IMG/VR virus record: IMGVR_UViG_3300027752_000130
Coordinates: 1 to 21,667 of that record
Length of the DNA: 21,667 nt
Origin: a virus
Direction: 5' to 3' (one strand)
Shown here one piece after another: positions 15,616 to 21,450 of the stretch (position 1 is the first letter of the stretch; each line of letters begins with the position of its first letter). The notes below the pieces were generated by a model. It was given only the letters and a program-made list of their open reading frames with translations, was not told the DNA's origin and ran no database searches. The translations under genes were made by a program, and so were the position numbers.

Positions 15616-16593
15616 ATGAGTTTAAAAGATGAAAGAGTGGTATATAAACCATTCGAATACCCACAAGCATTTGATTACTGGTTAAAACAACAACAAGCAC
15701 ATTGGTTACATACAGAAGTACCGATGGCACAAGATGTTACGGATTGGAAATCAAATTTAAAACCACATGAAAAGAACTTAATAGGTGGGATACTAAAAGG
15801 ATTTGCTCAAACAGAAACCGTAGTAAATGATTACTGGACTAATTTAGTTACAAGTTGGTTTAGAAAACCTGAAATTATTATGATGGGGGTAACCTTTGGT
15901 TCATTCGAAACTATACATGCTGAAGCTTACTCTTTATTGAATGAAGAATTAGGATTAGATGATTTTGCTGAATTTTTAGAAGATGAAGCTACGATGGCAA
16001 AAATTGAAAATCTAATGCAAGTAAGAGATTCACATGATGGAACACCTGATTGGCATTCTAGAGCTGTATCATTAGCTATCTTTTCAGCATTTACAGAAGG
16101 AGTAAATCTTTTTAGTTCTTTTGCAGTTCTTTTGTCATTTAAGATGAGAAACTTACTAAAGGGTGTTGGTCAAATAGTGGAATGGTCAGTACGAGATGAA
16201 TCCTTACACAGTAATGCAGGATGTTGGTTATTCAGAACTCTTATGGATGAACATCCAGAATTAAAAACTGATAAATTAGAAGCAGATATTAGAGAAGCAG
16301 CTACAGCAGCAATTACTTTAGAATTTGGTTTTATAGATAAGGTTTTTGAACAAGGAGATTTAGAGAATTTATCTAAAGAGGATTTAAAGAACTTTATACG
16401 TCATAGAGTTAACACAAAAATGGGTGATTTAGGTCTTGCACCTTTAATACCATCTGAACAAATAGATAAAGGAGCATTAAAGACAATGAAATGGTTTGAC
16501 GCAGTAATTGCAGGAAAACAGCAAACAGATTTCTTTGCTAGTAGAGTGACAAACTATAGTAAAGGTACAATGGACTGGTCAACAGCATTTTAA
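15616..16593 (+). CDS. nrdB: Ribonucleotide reductase class I small subunit
   Basis: A 325-aa radical-generating subunit. Metal ligands align as E67 (QTETVV), E98 and H101 (FETIHAEAY), E161 (FTEGVN), and E195 and H198 (RDESLHSN), with Y105 at the usual radical-tyrosine position. The first ligand is Glu where E. coli NrdB has Asp84, at the same spacing of 31 residues from the next ligand. Glu at this site together with a Tyr is, from memory, the pattern of class Id subunits of Flavobacterium, which use a dimanganese centre. No N-terminal ATP-cone is present. It works with NrdA, encoded 21 bases downstream, to make deoxyribonucleotides for phage replication. Enzyme class is certain; the subclass needs an alignment. 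Confidence 0.92.
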   Translation: MSLKDERVVYKPFEYPQAFDYWLKQQQAHWLHTEVPMAQDVTDWKSNLKPHEKNLIGGILKGFAQTETVVNDYWTNLVTSWFRKPEIIMMGVTFGSFETIHAEAYSLLNEELGLDDFAEFLEDEATMAKIENLMQVRDSHDGTPDWHSRAVSLAIFSAFTEGVNLFSSFAVLLSFKMRNLLKGVGQIVEWSVRDESLHSNAGCWLFRTLMDEHPELKTDKLEADIREAATAAITLEFGFIDKVFEQGDLENLSKEDLKNFIRHRVNTKMGDLGLAPLIPSEQIDKGALKTMKWFDAVIAGKQQTDFFASRVTNYSKGTMDWSTAF

Positions 16594-16614
16594 TAAATAA
16601 CACAAAGCGGACAT

Positions 16615-18330
16615 ATGAGCATAACAGTAGATACCTCGGCGTGGGAGTCAGGTAAAGATTATCCTGAATGGATGAATGATATTTCAATAGCAACAATTTC
16701 TAAAGGTTACTTACTACCTGATGAAACCCCTAAGAAAGCATATAGGCGAGTCGCTTCAACAATAGCAAAAAGATTAGATAGACCTGATTTAGAGAATAAG
16801 TTTTTTAGGTATATGTGGAAAGGCTGGTTAAACCTTGCATCTCCGGTTTTATCTAATACAGGTACGGATAAAGGTTTACCAATCTCTTGCTTTGGAATAG
16901 ATACACCAGACTCTATAAGAGGAATAGGACTTACAAATGCTGAATTAATGAGACTAACTTCTTTAGGAGGAGGAGTAGGAATCGGATTATCTAAGGTTAG
17001 AGGTCGAGGAGAAAAAATAGGGAAAGAAAGCTTAGGTCAATCAGAAGGTGTTATACCATGGGCTAAGATTTATGATTCAACTATTATTGCAACAAATCAA
17101 GGAGCAGTAAGAAGAGGAGCAGCTTCTGTAAACCTAGACATAAATCACCCAGATATTGAAGAATTCTTACAAATTAGAAGACCTAAAGGAGACCCTAATA
17201 GACAGTGTCTAAACCTTCATCAATGCGTTGTAGTGGATGATATCTTTATGCAAAAATTAGAGCATAGAGACGTTGATGCTATGGGTACGTGGGTAACTAT
17301 ACTGAAGTCGCGTATGGAAACAGGAGAACCTTATATAATGTTTAAGGACACTGTTAATAATGCTAACCCACCAGCATATAAAAGGAATAACTTAGATGTT
17401 TCTATGACTAATATATGTTCAGAAATTACTCTACATACTGATGAAGAGCATAGTTTTATATGCTGCTTATCTTCTTTAAATTTAACTAAATATCACGAAT
17501 GGAAGAATAGTGATTTAGTAGAAACTGCAATTTACTTTTTAGACGGAGTACTGGAAGAATTTTTAGCTAAAACTTCCGGTAGAGATTCATTAATTAGAGC
17601 TCATAGGTCTGCTAAAAAAGGAAGAGCATTAGGATTAGGAGTATTGGGATGGCATACTTTCCTGCAGAACGAAAGATTACCTTTTGATTCAATAGCAGCA
17701 ACCTCTTATACTCATCAGATATTTTCTGACATTAAGCAAAAAGCTGAAAATGCTTCAAGGAAGTTAGCAGATGAGTACGGAGAACCACTCTGGTGTAAAG
17801 GCACTGGTATGAGAAACAGTCATTTGTTAGCAATAGCACCAACCGTTTCAAACTCAACAATTTCAGGCGGAGTATCTGCAGGAATAGAACCTGTACCCGC
17901 TAATTCATATACTTTTAATTCAGCAAAAGGAACTTTTATAAGAAAGAACCCAGCTTTAGAAACATATTTAAGTGAAAAAGGACACAATACAGAAGAAGTA
18001 TGGGACCAAATCATGATAGATAGAGGAAGTATTGCTAACTTACCAGAAGAAATAATGCCATCAGAAGATAAACCTATTTTCTTAACTTTTGCAGAAATTA
18101 ACCAGTTAAAATTAGTTGAGCAAGCAGCTGCAAGACAGAAGTATATTGATCAAACTCAATCACTTAACTTAGCCTTTGATCCAACAGACAATCCTAAGTT
18201 TATCAATGAAGTGCATCAAACTGCATGGAGACTGGGAGTAAAGACGTTATACTACCTTAGAACAGATTCAGTAATAAACGGAGATATAGGGAGTAGAACA
18301 TCAACAGATTGTCTAAGTTGTGATGGATAA
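16615..18330 (+). CDS. nrdA: Ribonucleotide reductase class I large (catalytic) subunit
   Basis: A 571-aa catalytic subunit. Visible active-site residues: C92 (PISCFG) and C283 (FICCLSSLNL) as the redox pair, N266, C268 and E270 (TNICSE) with C268 as the thiyl-radical cysteine, and Y546/Y547 (TLYYLRT) on the radical path. The C-terminus ends CLSCDG, with C566 and C569 as the pair that passes electrons from thioredoxin. It is much shorter than E. coli NrdA (about 760 aa) because the N-terminal ATP-cone is missing, so the usual dATP overall inhibition is probably absent. It follows nrdB closely, and a thioredoxin gene that could reduce it lies 170 bases downstream. Confidence 0.92.
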   Translation: MSITVDTSAWESGKDYPEWMNDISIATISKGYLLPDETPKKAYRRVASTIAKRLDRPDLENKFFRYMWKGWLNLASPVLSNTGTDKGLPISCFGIDTPDSIRGIGLTNAELMRLTSLGGGVGIGLSKVRGRGEKIGKESLGQSEGVIPWAKIYDSTIIATNQGAVRRGAASVNLDINHPDIEEFLQIRRPKGDPNRQCLNLHQCVVVDDIFMQKLEHRDVDAMGTWVTILKSRMETGEPYIMFKDTVNNANPPAYKRNNLDVSMTNICSEITLHTDEEHSFICCLSSLNLTKYHEWKNSDLVETAIYFLDGVLEEFLAKTSGRDSLIRAHRSAKKGRALGLGVLGWHTFLQNERLPFDSIAATSYTHQIFSDIKQKAENASRKLADEYGEPLWCKGTGMRNSHLLAIAPTVSNSTISGGVSAGIEPVPANSYTFNSAKGTFIRKNPALETYLSEKGHNTEEVWDQIMIDRGSIANLPEEIMPSEDKPIFLTFAEINQLKLVEQAAARQKYIDQTQSLNLAFDPTDNPKFINEVHQTAWRLGVKTLYYLRTDSVINGDIGSRTSTDCLSCDG

Positions 18331-18331
18331 A

Positions 18332-18368
18332 GTTGTTTCCTATGTATATTTTTCGTATATTAATATAA
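18332..18368 (+). promoter_or_regulatory. Promoter-like motif before the 39-aa gene and thioredoxin
   Basis: GTTG at 18332-18335, 20 nt, then TATATTAATATAA from 18356, with TTTTTCG before it. It lies directly after the nrdA stop and 10 nt before the next ATG. It is nearly identical to the copies at 11108 and 21141. Confidence 0.65.
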
Positions 18369-18378
18369 AATAAACAAT

Positions 18379-18498
18379 ATGTCTAAAAACTCAGCAAAAC
18401 AAAGAATTCAACAATTAAAAGAATGGTTAGCAGTTACTAAGAAGAGTAGCGGCGCACCAGTTAGGAACAATTTTACTAAACCTAAATTTAAAAGATAA
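18379..18498 (+). CDS. 39-aa basic protein, unknown function
   Basis: A short open frame starting MSKNSAKQRIQQLKEWL and ending NNFTKPKFKR. It is strongly basic, with a likely amphipathic helix in the first 20 residues and a disordered basic tail. It is credible as a gene because it starts 10 nt after a promoter-like motif, fills the whole gap between nrdA and thioredoxin, and ends one base before the thioredoxin ATG. It could bind nucleic acid or a partner protein; nothing shows which. Confidence 0.55.
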   Translation: MSKNSAKQRIQQLKEWLAVTKKSSGAPVRNNFTKPKFKR

Positions 18499-18499
18499 A

Positions 18500-18757
18500 A
18501 TGACTAAAGCAATTAAATTTTATGCTAATTGGTGCGGACCTTGTAAGGTTTATAATAAATCCTGGGGCAAAGTAGCAGAAAAACTTGGAGATAGTGTTGA
18601 ATTTGTAGAAGTAGATATTGAAAACGATACTACTGGAATCGCTGCAGAGTATAAAATTAGGTCAATCCCTTTTACAGTTATTGTTAAAGAGAATGAAACT
18701 ATAACTAGATCAGGAGTAATAAGAGAGACCGAATTAGAAGAATTAATATTAAATTAA
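18500..18757 (+). CDS. trxA: Thioredoxin
   Basis: An 85-aa thioredoxin fold with the classic WCGPC site (W11, C12, C15) and the cis-proline P57 in RSIPFT. It is shorter than E. coli TrxA (about 108 aa), as is usual for phage thioredoxins/glutaredoxins. Encoded just after nrdB and nrdA, it most likely supplies electrons to ribonucleotide reductase through the C-terminal CLSC pair of NrdA. In T7 thioredoxin serves as a polymerase processivity factor, but here there is no evidence of that. It starts one base after the stop of the 39-aa gene. Confidence 0.88.
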   Translation: MTKAIKFYANWCGPCKVYNKSWGKVAEKLGDSVEFVEVDIENDTTGIAAEYKIRSIPFTVIVKENETITRSGVIRETELEELILN

Positions 18758-18768
18758 AACAAAAATAA

Positions 18769-19068
18769 ATGTTACGAAAACCAGATTCAATTTCAGCTAA
18801 TGATACTGTAATAACAGATCCAGCATTAGAACCATTCTTTGTATCAAGATCACAAACCGGAGGTTATACCTTATATGAGAGAGTTATTAAAGGTGATAAC
18901 GATACAGAGTACATTAAAACAGTATGTTACCCTTCAAACTTTGGAAATGCTCTAAAAAAAGCAGCAGAAGAAATACTTAATGCAGGAAAAGACTACTCTA
19001 CAATTAAAGAGTATGTAACAACCTATAGAGAAATTCAAGAGAGAATTACATCAGTAATGGAACAATAA
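18769..19068 (+). CDS. Conserved phage protein of unknown function
   Basis: A 99-aa protein with ITDPALEPFFVSRSQTGGYTL, then a CYPSNFGNALKKAAEEIL stretch and a helical C-terminus ending in YSTIKEYVTTYREIQERI. I recall similar small proteins in marine phages, among DNA-metabolism genes, without a function. The pattern (a short beta part ending at a conserved Tyr, then helices) suggests a small alpha/beta domain. It follows thioredoxin by 11 bases, in the same operon, and is followed by a 50-base gap before queC. Confidence 0.6.
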   Translation: MLRKPDSISANDTVITDPALEPFFVSRSQTGGYTLYERVIKGDNDTEYIKTVCYPSNFGNALKKAAEEILNAGKDYSTIKEYVTTYREIQERITSVMEQ

Positions 19069-19118
19069 AACGTCCGCCTATACGTTATCAATACCTGGCA
19101 AATTAAAAATAGAAAATC

Positions 19119-19919
19119 ATGGCAAAACATGTAGTTGTAAGTCTTAGTGGAGGGATGGACTCCTCAACATTATTACTAAGAGCATTAAAAGAGTATGATA
19201 CCGTAACTGGTATATCATTCGATTATGGTCAAAAGCATAGAGTAGAGCTAGAAAGAGCTCAACAGTTAATTAACTATCTTGCTGATAATGGTCACAAAGT
19301 AAATTATCGTCAAATTCAACTAAACGGATTAGTAGACCTATTAGACTCAGCTCTAGTAGAAGGAGGAGATGATGTACCTGAAGGTCATTATGAAAATGAT
19401 AATATGAAAGAAACAGTTGTGCCTAATAGGAATAAGATGTTTGCTTCTATTACTCAAGCAGTCGCTTTATCTATAGCTAATAAATCAGAAGAAACTTGTG
19501 ATATTGCTTTAGGTATTCATGCTGGAGATCATGCAGTATACCCAGACTGTAGACAGGAGTTTAGAGATGCAGATGATGCTGCTTTTAGAGAAGGAAATTG
19601 GGATGCAGATAGAGTAGGGTACTTTACTCCTTATTTAGATACTGATAAATTTGGAATCTTACAAGATGGAGAAATACTTTGCGCTAAATTAAAAATCGAC
19701 TTTAATGAAGTTTATAAGAGAACGAATACATCATATAAGCCTTATCCTTCGGGAAATAGCGATTATAAGTCTGCTTCTAGTGTTGAGAGGATTGAGGCTT
19801 TTATTGCTCTTGGCAGAAAAGATCCCGTACAGTATGAGGATGAAACTGGAGAAGTGGATTACGAGGTAGCAGAGTCGCATGTAAAACAAATACTTGCAGA
19901 TCATGTTGGTCCATGTTAG
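19119..19919 (+). CDS. queC: QueC-like 7-cyano-7-deazaguanine synthase lacking the zinc cysteines
   Basis: A 266-aa PP-loop ATPase. The ATP site is SLSGGMDSS (8-16), followed by ISFDYGQKHRVEL (32-44) and VVPNRNKMF (100-108), all typical of QueC, which makes preQ0 from carboxy-deazaguanine with ATP and ammonia. Near the C-terminus, standard QueC has four cysteines holding zinc; the aligned stretch TNTSYKPYPSG then NSDYKSASSVER keeps the flanking TxxSY and VER sequence but replaces the cysteines by S205, D215, S218 and S221. The protein is somewhat longer than bacterial QueC (about 230 aa). Phages use preQ0 to make deazaguanine DNA, or feed tRNA modification. A QueD-like gene lies at 21451; QueE and GTP cyclohydrolase are not in the window. 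Confidence 0.85.
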   Translation: MAKHVVVSLSGGMDSSTLLLRALKEYDTVTGISFDYGQKHRVELERAQQLINYLADNGHKVNYRQIQLNGLVDLLDSALVEGGDDVPEGHYENDNMKETVVPNRNKMFASITQAVALSIANKSEETCDIALGIHAGDHAVYPDCRQEFRDADDAAFREGNWDADRVGYFTPYLDTDKFGILQDGEILCAKLKIDFNEVYKRTNTSYKPYPSGNSDYKSASSVERIEAFIALGRKDPVQYEDETGEVDYEVAESHVKQILADHVGPC

Positions 19920-19926
19920 TAGTAAG

Positions 19927-19935
19927 CTATTTATA
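19927..19935 (+). promoter_or_regulatory. Candidate late promoter motif CTATTTATA before the structured RNA region
   Basis: Exact match to the 9-mers at 873 and 3312, placed 8 bases after the queC stop and before about 480 bases without a protein gene. If it is a promoter, it could start transcription of the structured RNA and the tRNA. Confidence 0.35.
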
Positions 19936-19972
19936 TGCTATTCACAATAATTTTTAAATATAGTATTAAGTA

Positions 19973-20082
19973 ATGAGCACTGAAAGATCAAACAACGGAA
20001 ACACCCAATTAAACTCGGAAAGAGGTAACCATAACCAAAGGGTTAGCAGGTACGTTATGCTGGGTAAATCCAGAAAAGTAAT
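19973..20082 (+). other. 5' part of the gene-poor region, simple hairpins only
   Basis: I see only small hairpins: TAACC-AAAG-GGTTA (20032-20045) and CTGGG-TAAA-TCCAG (20060-20073, closing pair G-U). The second ACCCAAT copy in the region (20003-20009) could pair with ATTGGG at 20197-20202 in competition with the core. A 48-codon frame (19973-20116) exists but looks non-coding. It may be the 5' domain of the RNA that follows. Confidence 0.3.
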
Positions 20083-20393
20083 CTGGGACAATTCTAGACG
20101 GAATCGAACCATTTAAGTAACAACAGTACTTATCACGCTACCCATAAGAACAGCGTCCCAGGGTAAGTCTTTTGTAGGAGAGACAGTAAAGCTGTAATTG
20201 GGAAGTAGAGAGAATTAATTAGCGAAAAAAGGTTTGTAGTAGCTAGGCGTCTCTAATTGCACCCAATCAGAAACCTTGAAAGACCCGAAATGTCTCTCTT
20301 ATTAAAAATAACTAACTCGTAAGAGTAGTAAACCAAATATCAATGCAGAGATATCCTTGGTACGCTGACAATGTTCGGGAGTTGTTTAGTTAT
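20083..20393 (+). ncRNA. Candidate structured noncoding RNA with two predicted pseudoknots
   Basis: This stretch carries no credible protein gene, looks richer in G+C than the surrounding genes, and has many complementary segments. A 7-bp helix pairs 20083-20089 with 20155-20161. A 10-bp helix pairs 20176-20185 with 20291-20300. Inside it 20197-20202 pairs with 20262-20267 (ATTGGG/CCCAAT), and the enclosed AAGGTTT (20229-20235) pairs with AAACCTT (20271-20277) outside that helix: a pseudoknot. An 8-bp helix pairs 20308-20315 with 20386-20393 and encloses CTC-GTAA-GAG and a 10-bp hairpin at 20332-20361. CCCGAA (20284-20289) pairs with TTCGGG (20374-20379), linking the two domains. The tRNA-Gln starts 8 bases later, so RNase P could free the 3' end. 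Large phage RNAs such as GOLLD and ROOL also lie near tRNAs; I cannot match it to a named family. Confidence 0.5.
20084..20159 (-). other. tRNA-Asn-like (GUU) element on the minus strand, degenerate or coincidental
   Basis: Read on the minus strand there is a perfect 5-bp anticodon-type stem AAGTA/TACTT with loop CTGTTGT, giving U33 and anticodon GUU. A D-like arm has a GGG-containing loop, GGTTCGATTCC resembles a T arm, and the ends pair (GGGAC/GTCCC). The total span, 76 nt, is right for a tRNA. But the TTCGATT loop is out of register with the acceptor stem, and the in-register T stem is weak with a poor T loop. It may be a decayed tRNA gene, or part of the + strand RNA whose helices look the same from both strands. 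Confidence 0.25.
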
Positions 20394-20401
20394 ATTTTAC
20401 C

Positions 20402-20474
20402 TGTCTTATGGTGTAATTGGTAACACGTCTGTTTTTGGTACAGAAGAGTTCAGGTTCGAGACCTGATGAGACAA
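20402..20474 (+). tRNA. tRNA-Gln (anticodon UUG)
   Basis: A full cloverleaf: acceptor TGTCTTA/TGAGACA (7 bp, one G-U), D arm GTGT/ACAC with loop AATTGGTA, anticodon stem TCTGT/ACAGA with loop TTTTGGT (U33, anticodon UUG, reads CAA), and T arm CAGG-TTCGAGA-CCTG. The discriminator is A. The 3' CCA is not encoded, so host CCA-adding enzyme is needed. CAA is the common glutamine codon in these AT-rich genes, so the tRNA would help late translation. It lies directly after the candidate RNA and 13 bases before the next gene. Confidence 0.93.
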
Positions 20475-20487
20475 CAAATAATAAGTT

Positions 20488-21153
20488 ATGAATAAAGAAC
20501 AAATCACAGTTATATTTTGTATACCAGGAAATTCTTTTTCCGGCAACTTCTTAAAAGCTTGGACGAACCTTTTTGTATGGTGTATTAATAATAATGTTAA
20601 TCCTATACTAAGCAACCATTATGATTCAAATGTGTATTATGCCAGGCAAAAATGCTTAACACCAGATGTGAGTAAAGGTATATACCAAAAACCCTTTGGC
20701 GGTACAGTTGATTATGACTACATTATGTGGATTGACTCAGATATGTTCTTTTCTCCAAAGCAATTCGAAGAGTTAATGGATATGGATAAAGACATAGCAT
20801 CTGGTATTTATAAAATGCAAGATCAAGTAGGTTACGCTACTGTAGAAAAGTATAATAATCAAGAGTTTATAGAGAATAGTAAGTTTACATTTTTAAATGA
20901 TGAAATACTCTCAAAAAAACCGGATATATTCCCAGTAGAGTACACTGGTTTTGGTTGGATGCTTATTAAGAAAGGAGTTATAGAGAGTATGGAATATCCC
21001 TGGTTTAGACCAGAGTGGATGAATTTCGGAAACGACATAAAAGATTTTACTTCAGAAGATGTAGGTTTCTGTATAAATGCTATCAAAAAAGGGTATAAAA
21101 TTTACGTAAACCAAAAAATACGTGTTGGACATGAAAAAAGTTTGATAATATAA
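20488..21153 (+). CDS. GT-A fold glycosyltransferase
   Basis: A 221-aa protein with the features of a small GT-A nucleotide-sugar transferase: start ITVIFCIPGNSFSG as the first strand, DYIMWIDSDMFF with the metal-binding DSD at 83-85, DIASGIYKM near 102-110, TGFGWMLIKKGV at 153-164, and TSEDVGFC at 188-195 with an acidic pair in the acceptor region, then GH at 214-215. Related phage enzymes are common in T4-like genomes. Targets could be DNA bases, virion proteins or host surface sugars; the sequence does not say. It lies 13 bases after a tRNA and is followed after about 60 bases by a membrane protein and QueD. DNA modification is one possible link with the QueC/QueD genes, as inference only. 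Confidence 0.75.
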   Translation: MNKEQITVIFCIPGNSFSGNFLKAWTNLFVWCINNNVNPILSNHYDSNVYYARQKCLTPDVSKGIYQKPFGGTVDYDYIMWIDSDMFFSPKQFEELMDMDKDIASGIYKMQDQVGYATVEKYNNQEFIENSKFTFLNDEILSKKPDIFPVEYTGFGWMLIKKGVIESMEYPWFRPEWMNFGNDIKDFTSEDVGFCINAIKKGYKIYVNQKIRVGHEKSLII

Positions 21154-21176
21154 ATAAATTTCGTATATTAATATAA
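21141..21176 (+). promoter_or_regulatory. Promoter-like motif before the membrane-protein and queD genes
   Basis: TTTG at 21141-21144, 19 nt, then TATATTAATATAA from 21164, with AATTTCG before it. It overlaps the end of the glycosyltransferase gene and stands 40 nt before the ATG at 21217. Confidence 0.6.
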
Positions 21177-21216
21177 GAATGATAATAGTGTCACAGCACC
21201 ACTTTAAAAACACGAT

Positions 21217-21441
21217 ATGGCAAATTACAAAAAAAAGGTTACTAAGGACTCTTCTACGCAAGAGGTTCTAACTAAGGCAACAGGACAAAAGATTCCTGAT
21301 CCAAAATTACATCAACAAATTTCATTCATCAAATCAGGTATCCGTATACTAGGTTACGCTGCATTATGGTGGAGTATTGATATAGCAGCTATTTTGCTAA
21401 TATTATCGGAAGTAGTTGGTATTAAAGAAGAATTAGTTTAA
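21217..21441 (+). CDS. Small membrane protein, one transmembrane helix
   Basis: A 74-aa protein: a basic, polar N-terminus (MANYKKKVTKDSSTQEV), then residues about 42-66 (GIRILGYAALWWSIDIAAILLI) hydrophobic enough for one transmembrane helix, ending in a short acidic tail (GIKEELV). The positive-inside rule suggests the N-terminus faces the cytoplasm. I know no function. It shares a promoter-like motif with the QueD-like gene, whose ATG is 9 bases after its stop. Confidence 0.6.
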   Translation: MANYKKKVTKDSSTQEVLTKATGQKIPDPKLHQQISFIKSGIRILGYAALWWSIDIAAILLILSEVVGIKEELV

Positions 21442-21450
21442 ATTAAAGTT

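Noticed and set aside
19069-19118. A preQ1 riboswitch before queC
   Set aside because: Only a 4-bp AACG/CGTT hairpin is visible; the A-rich tail and the stem of the known preQ1 classes do not fit.
19973-20116. A 47-aa open frame in the RNA region
   Set aside because: Its composition (many Arg, Asn and Ser, rare codons such as AGG and CGG) does not match neighbouring genes, and it runs into paired RNA segments. Not supported as a protein.
20083-20474. A tmRNA or group I intron
   Set aside because: The tRNA-Gln is complete by itself, no tag-peptide frame is evident, and I cannot find the group I core segments.
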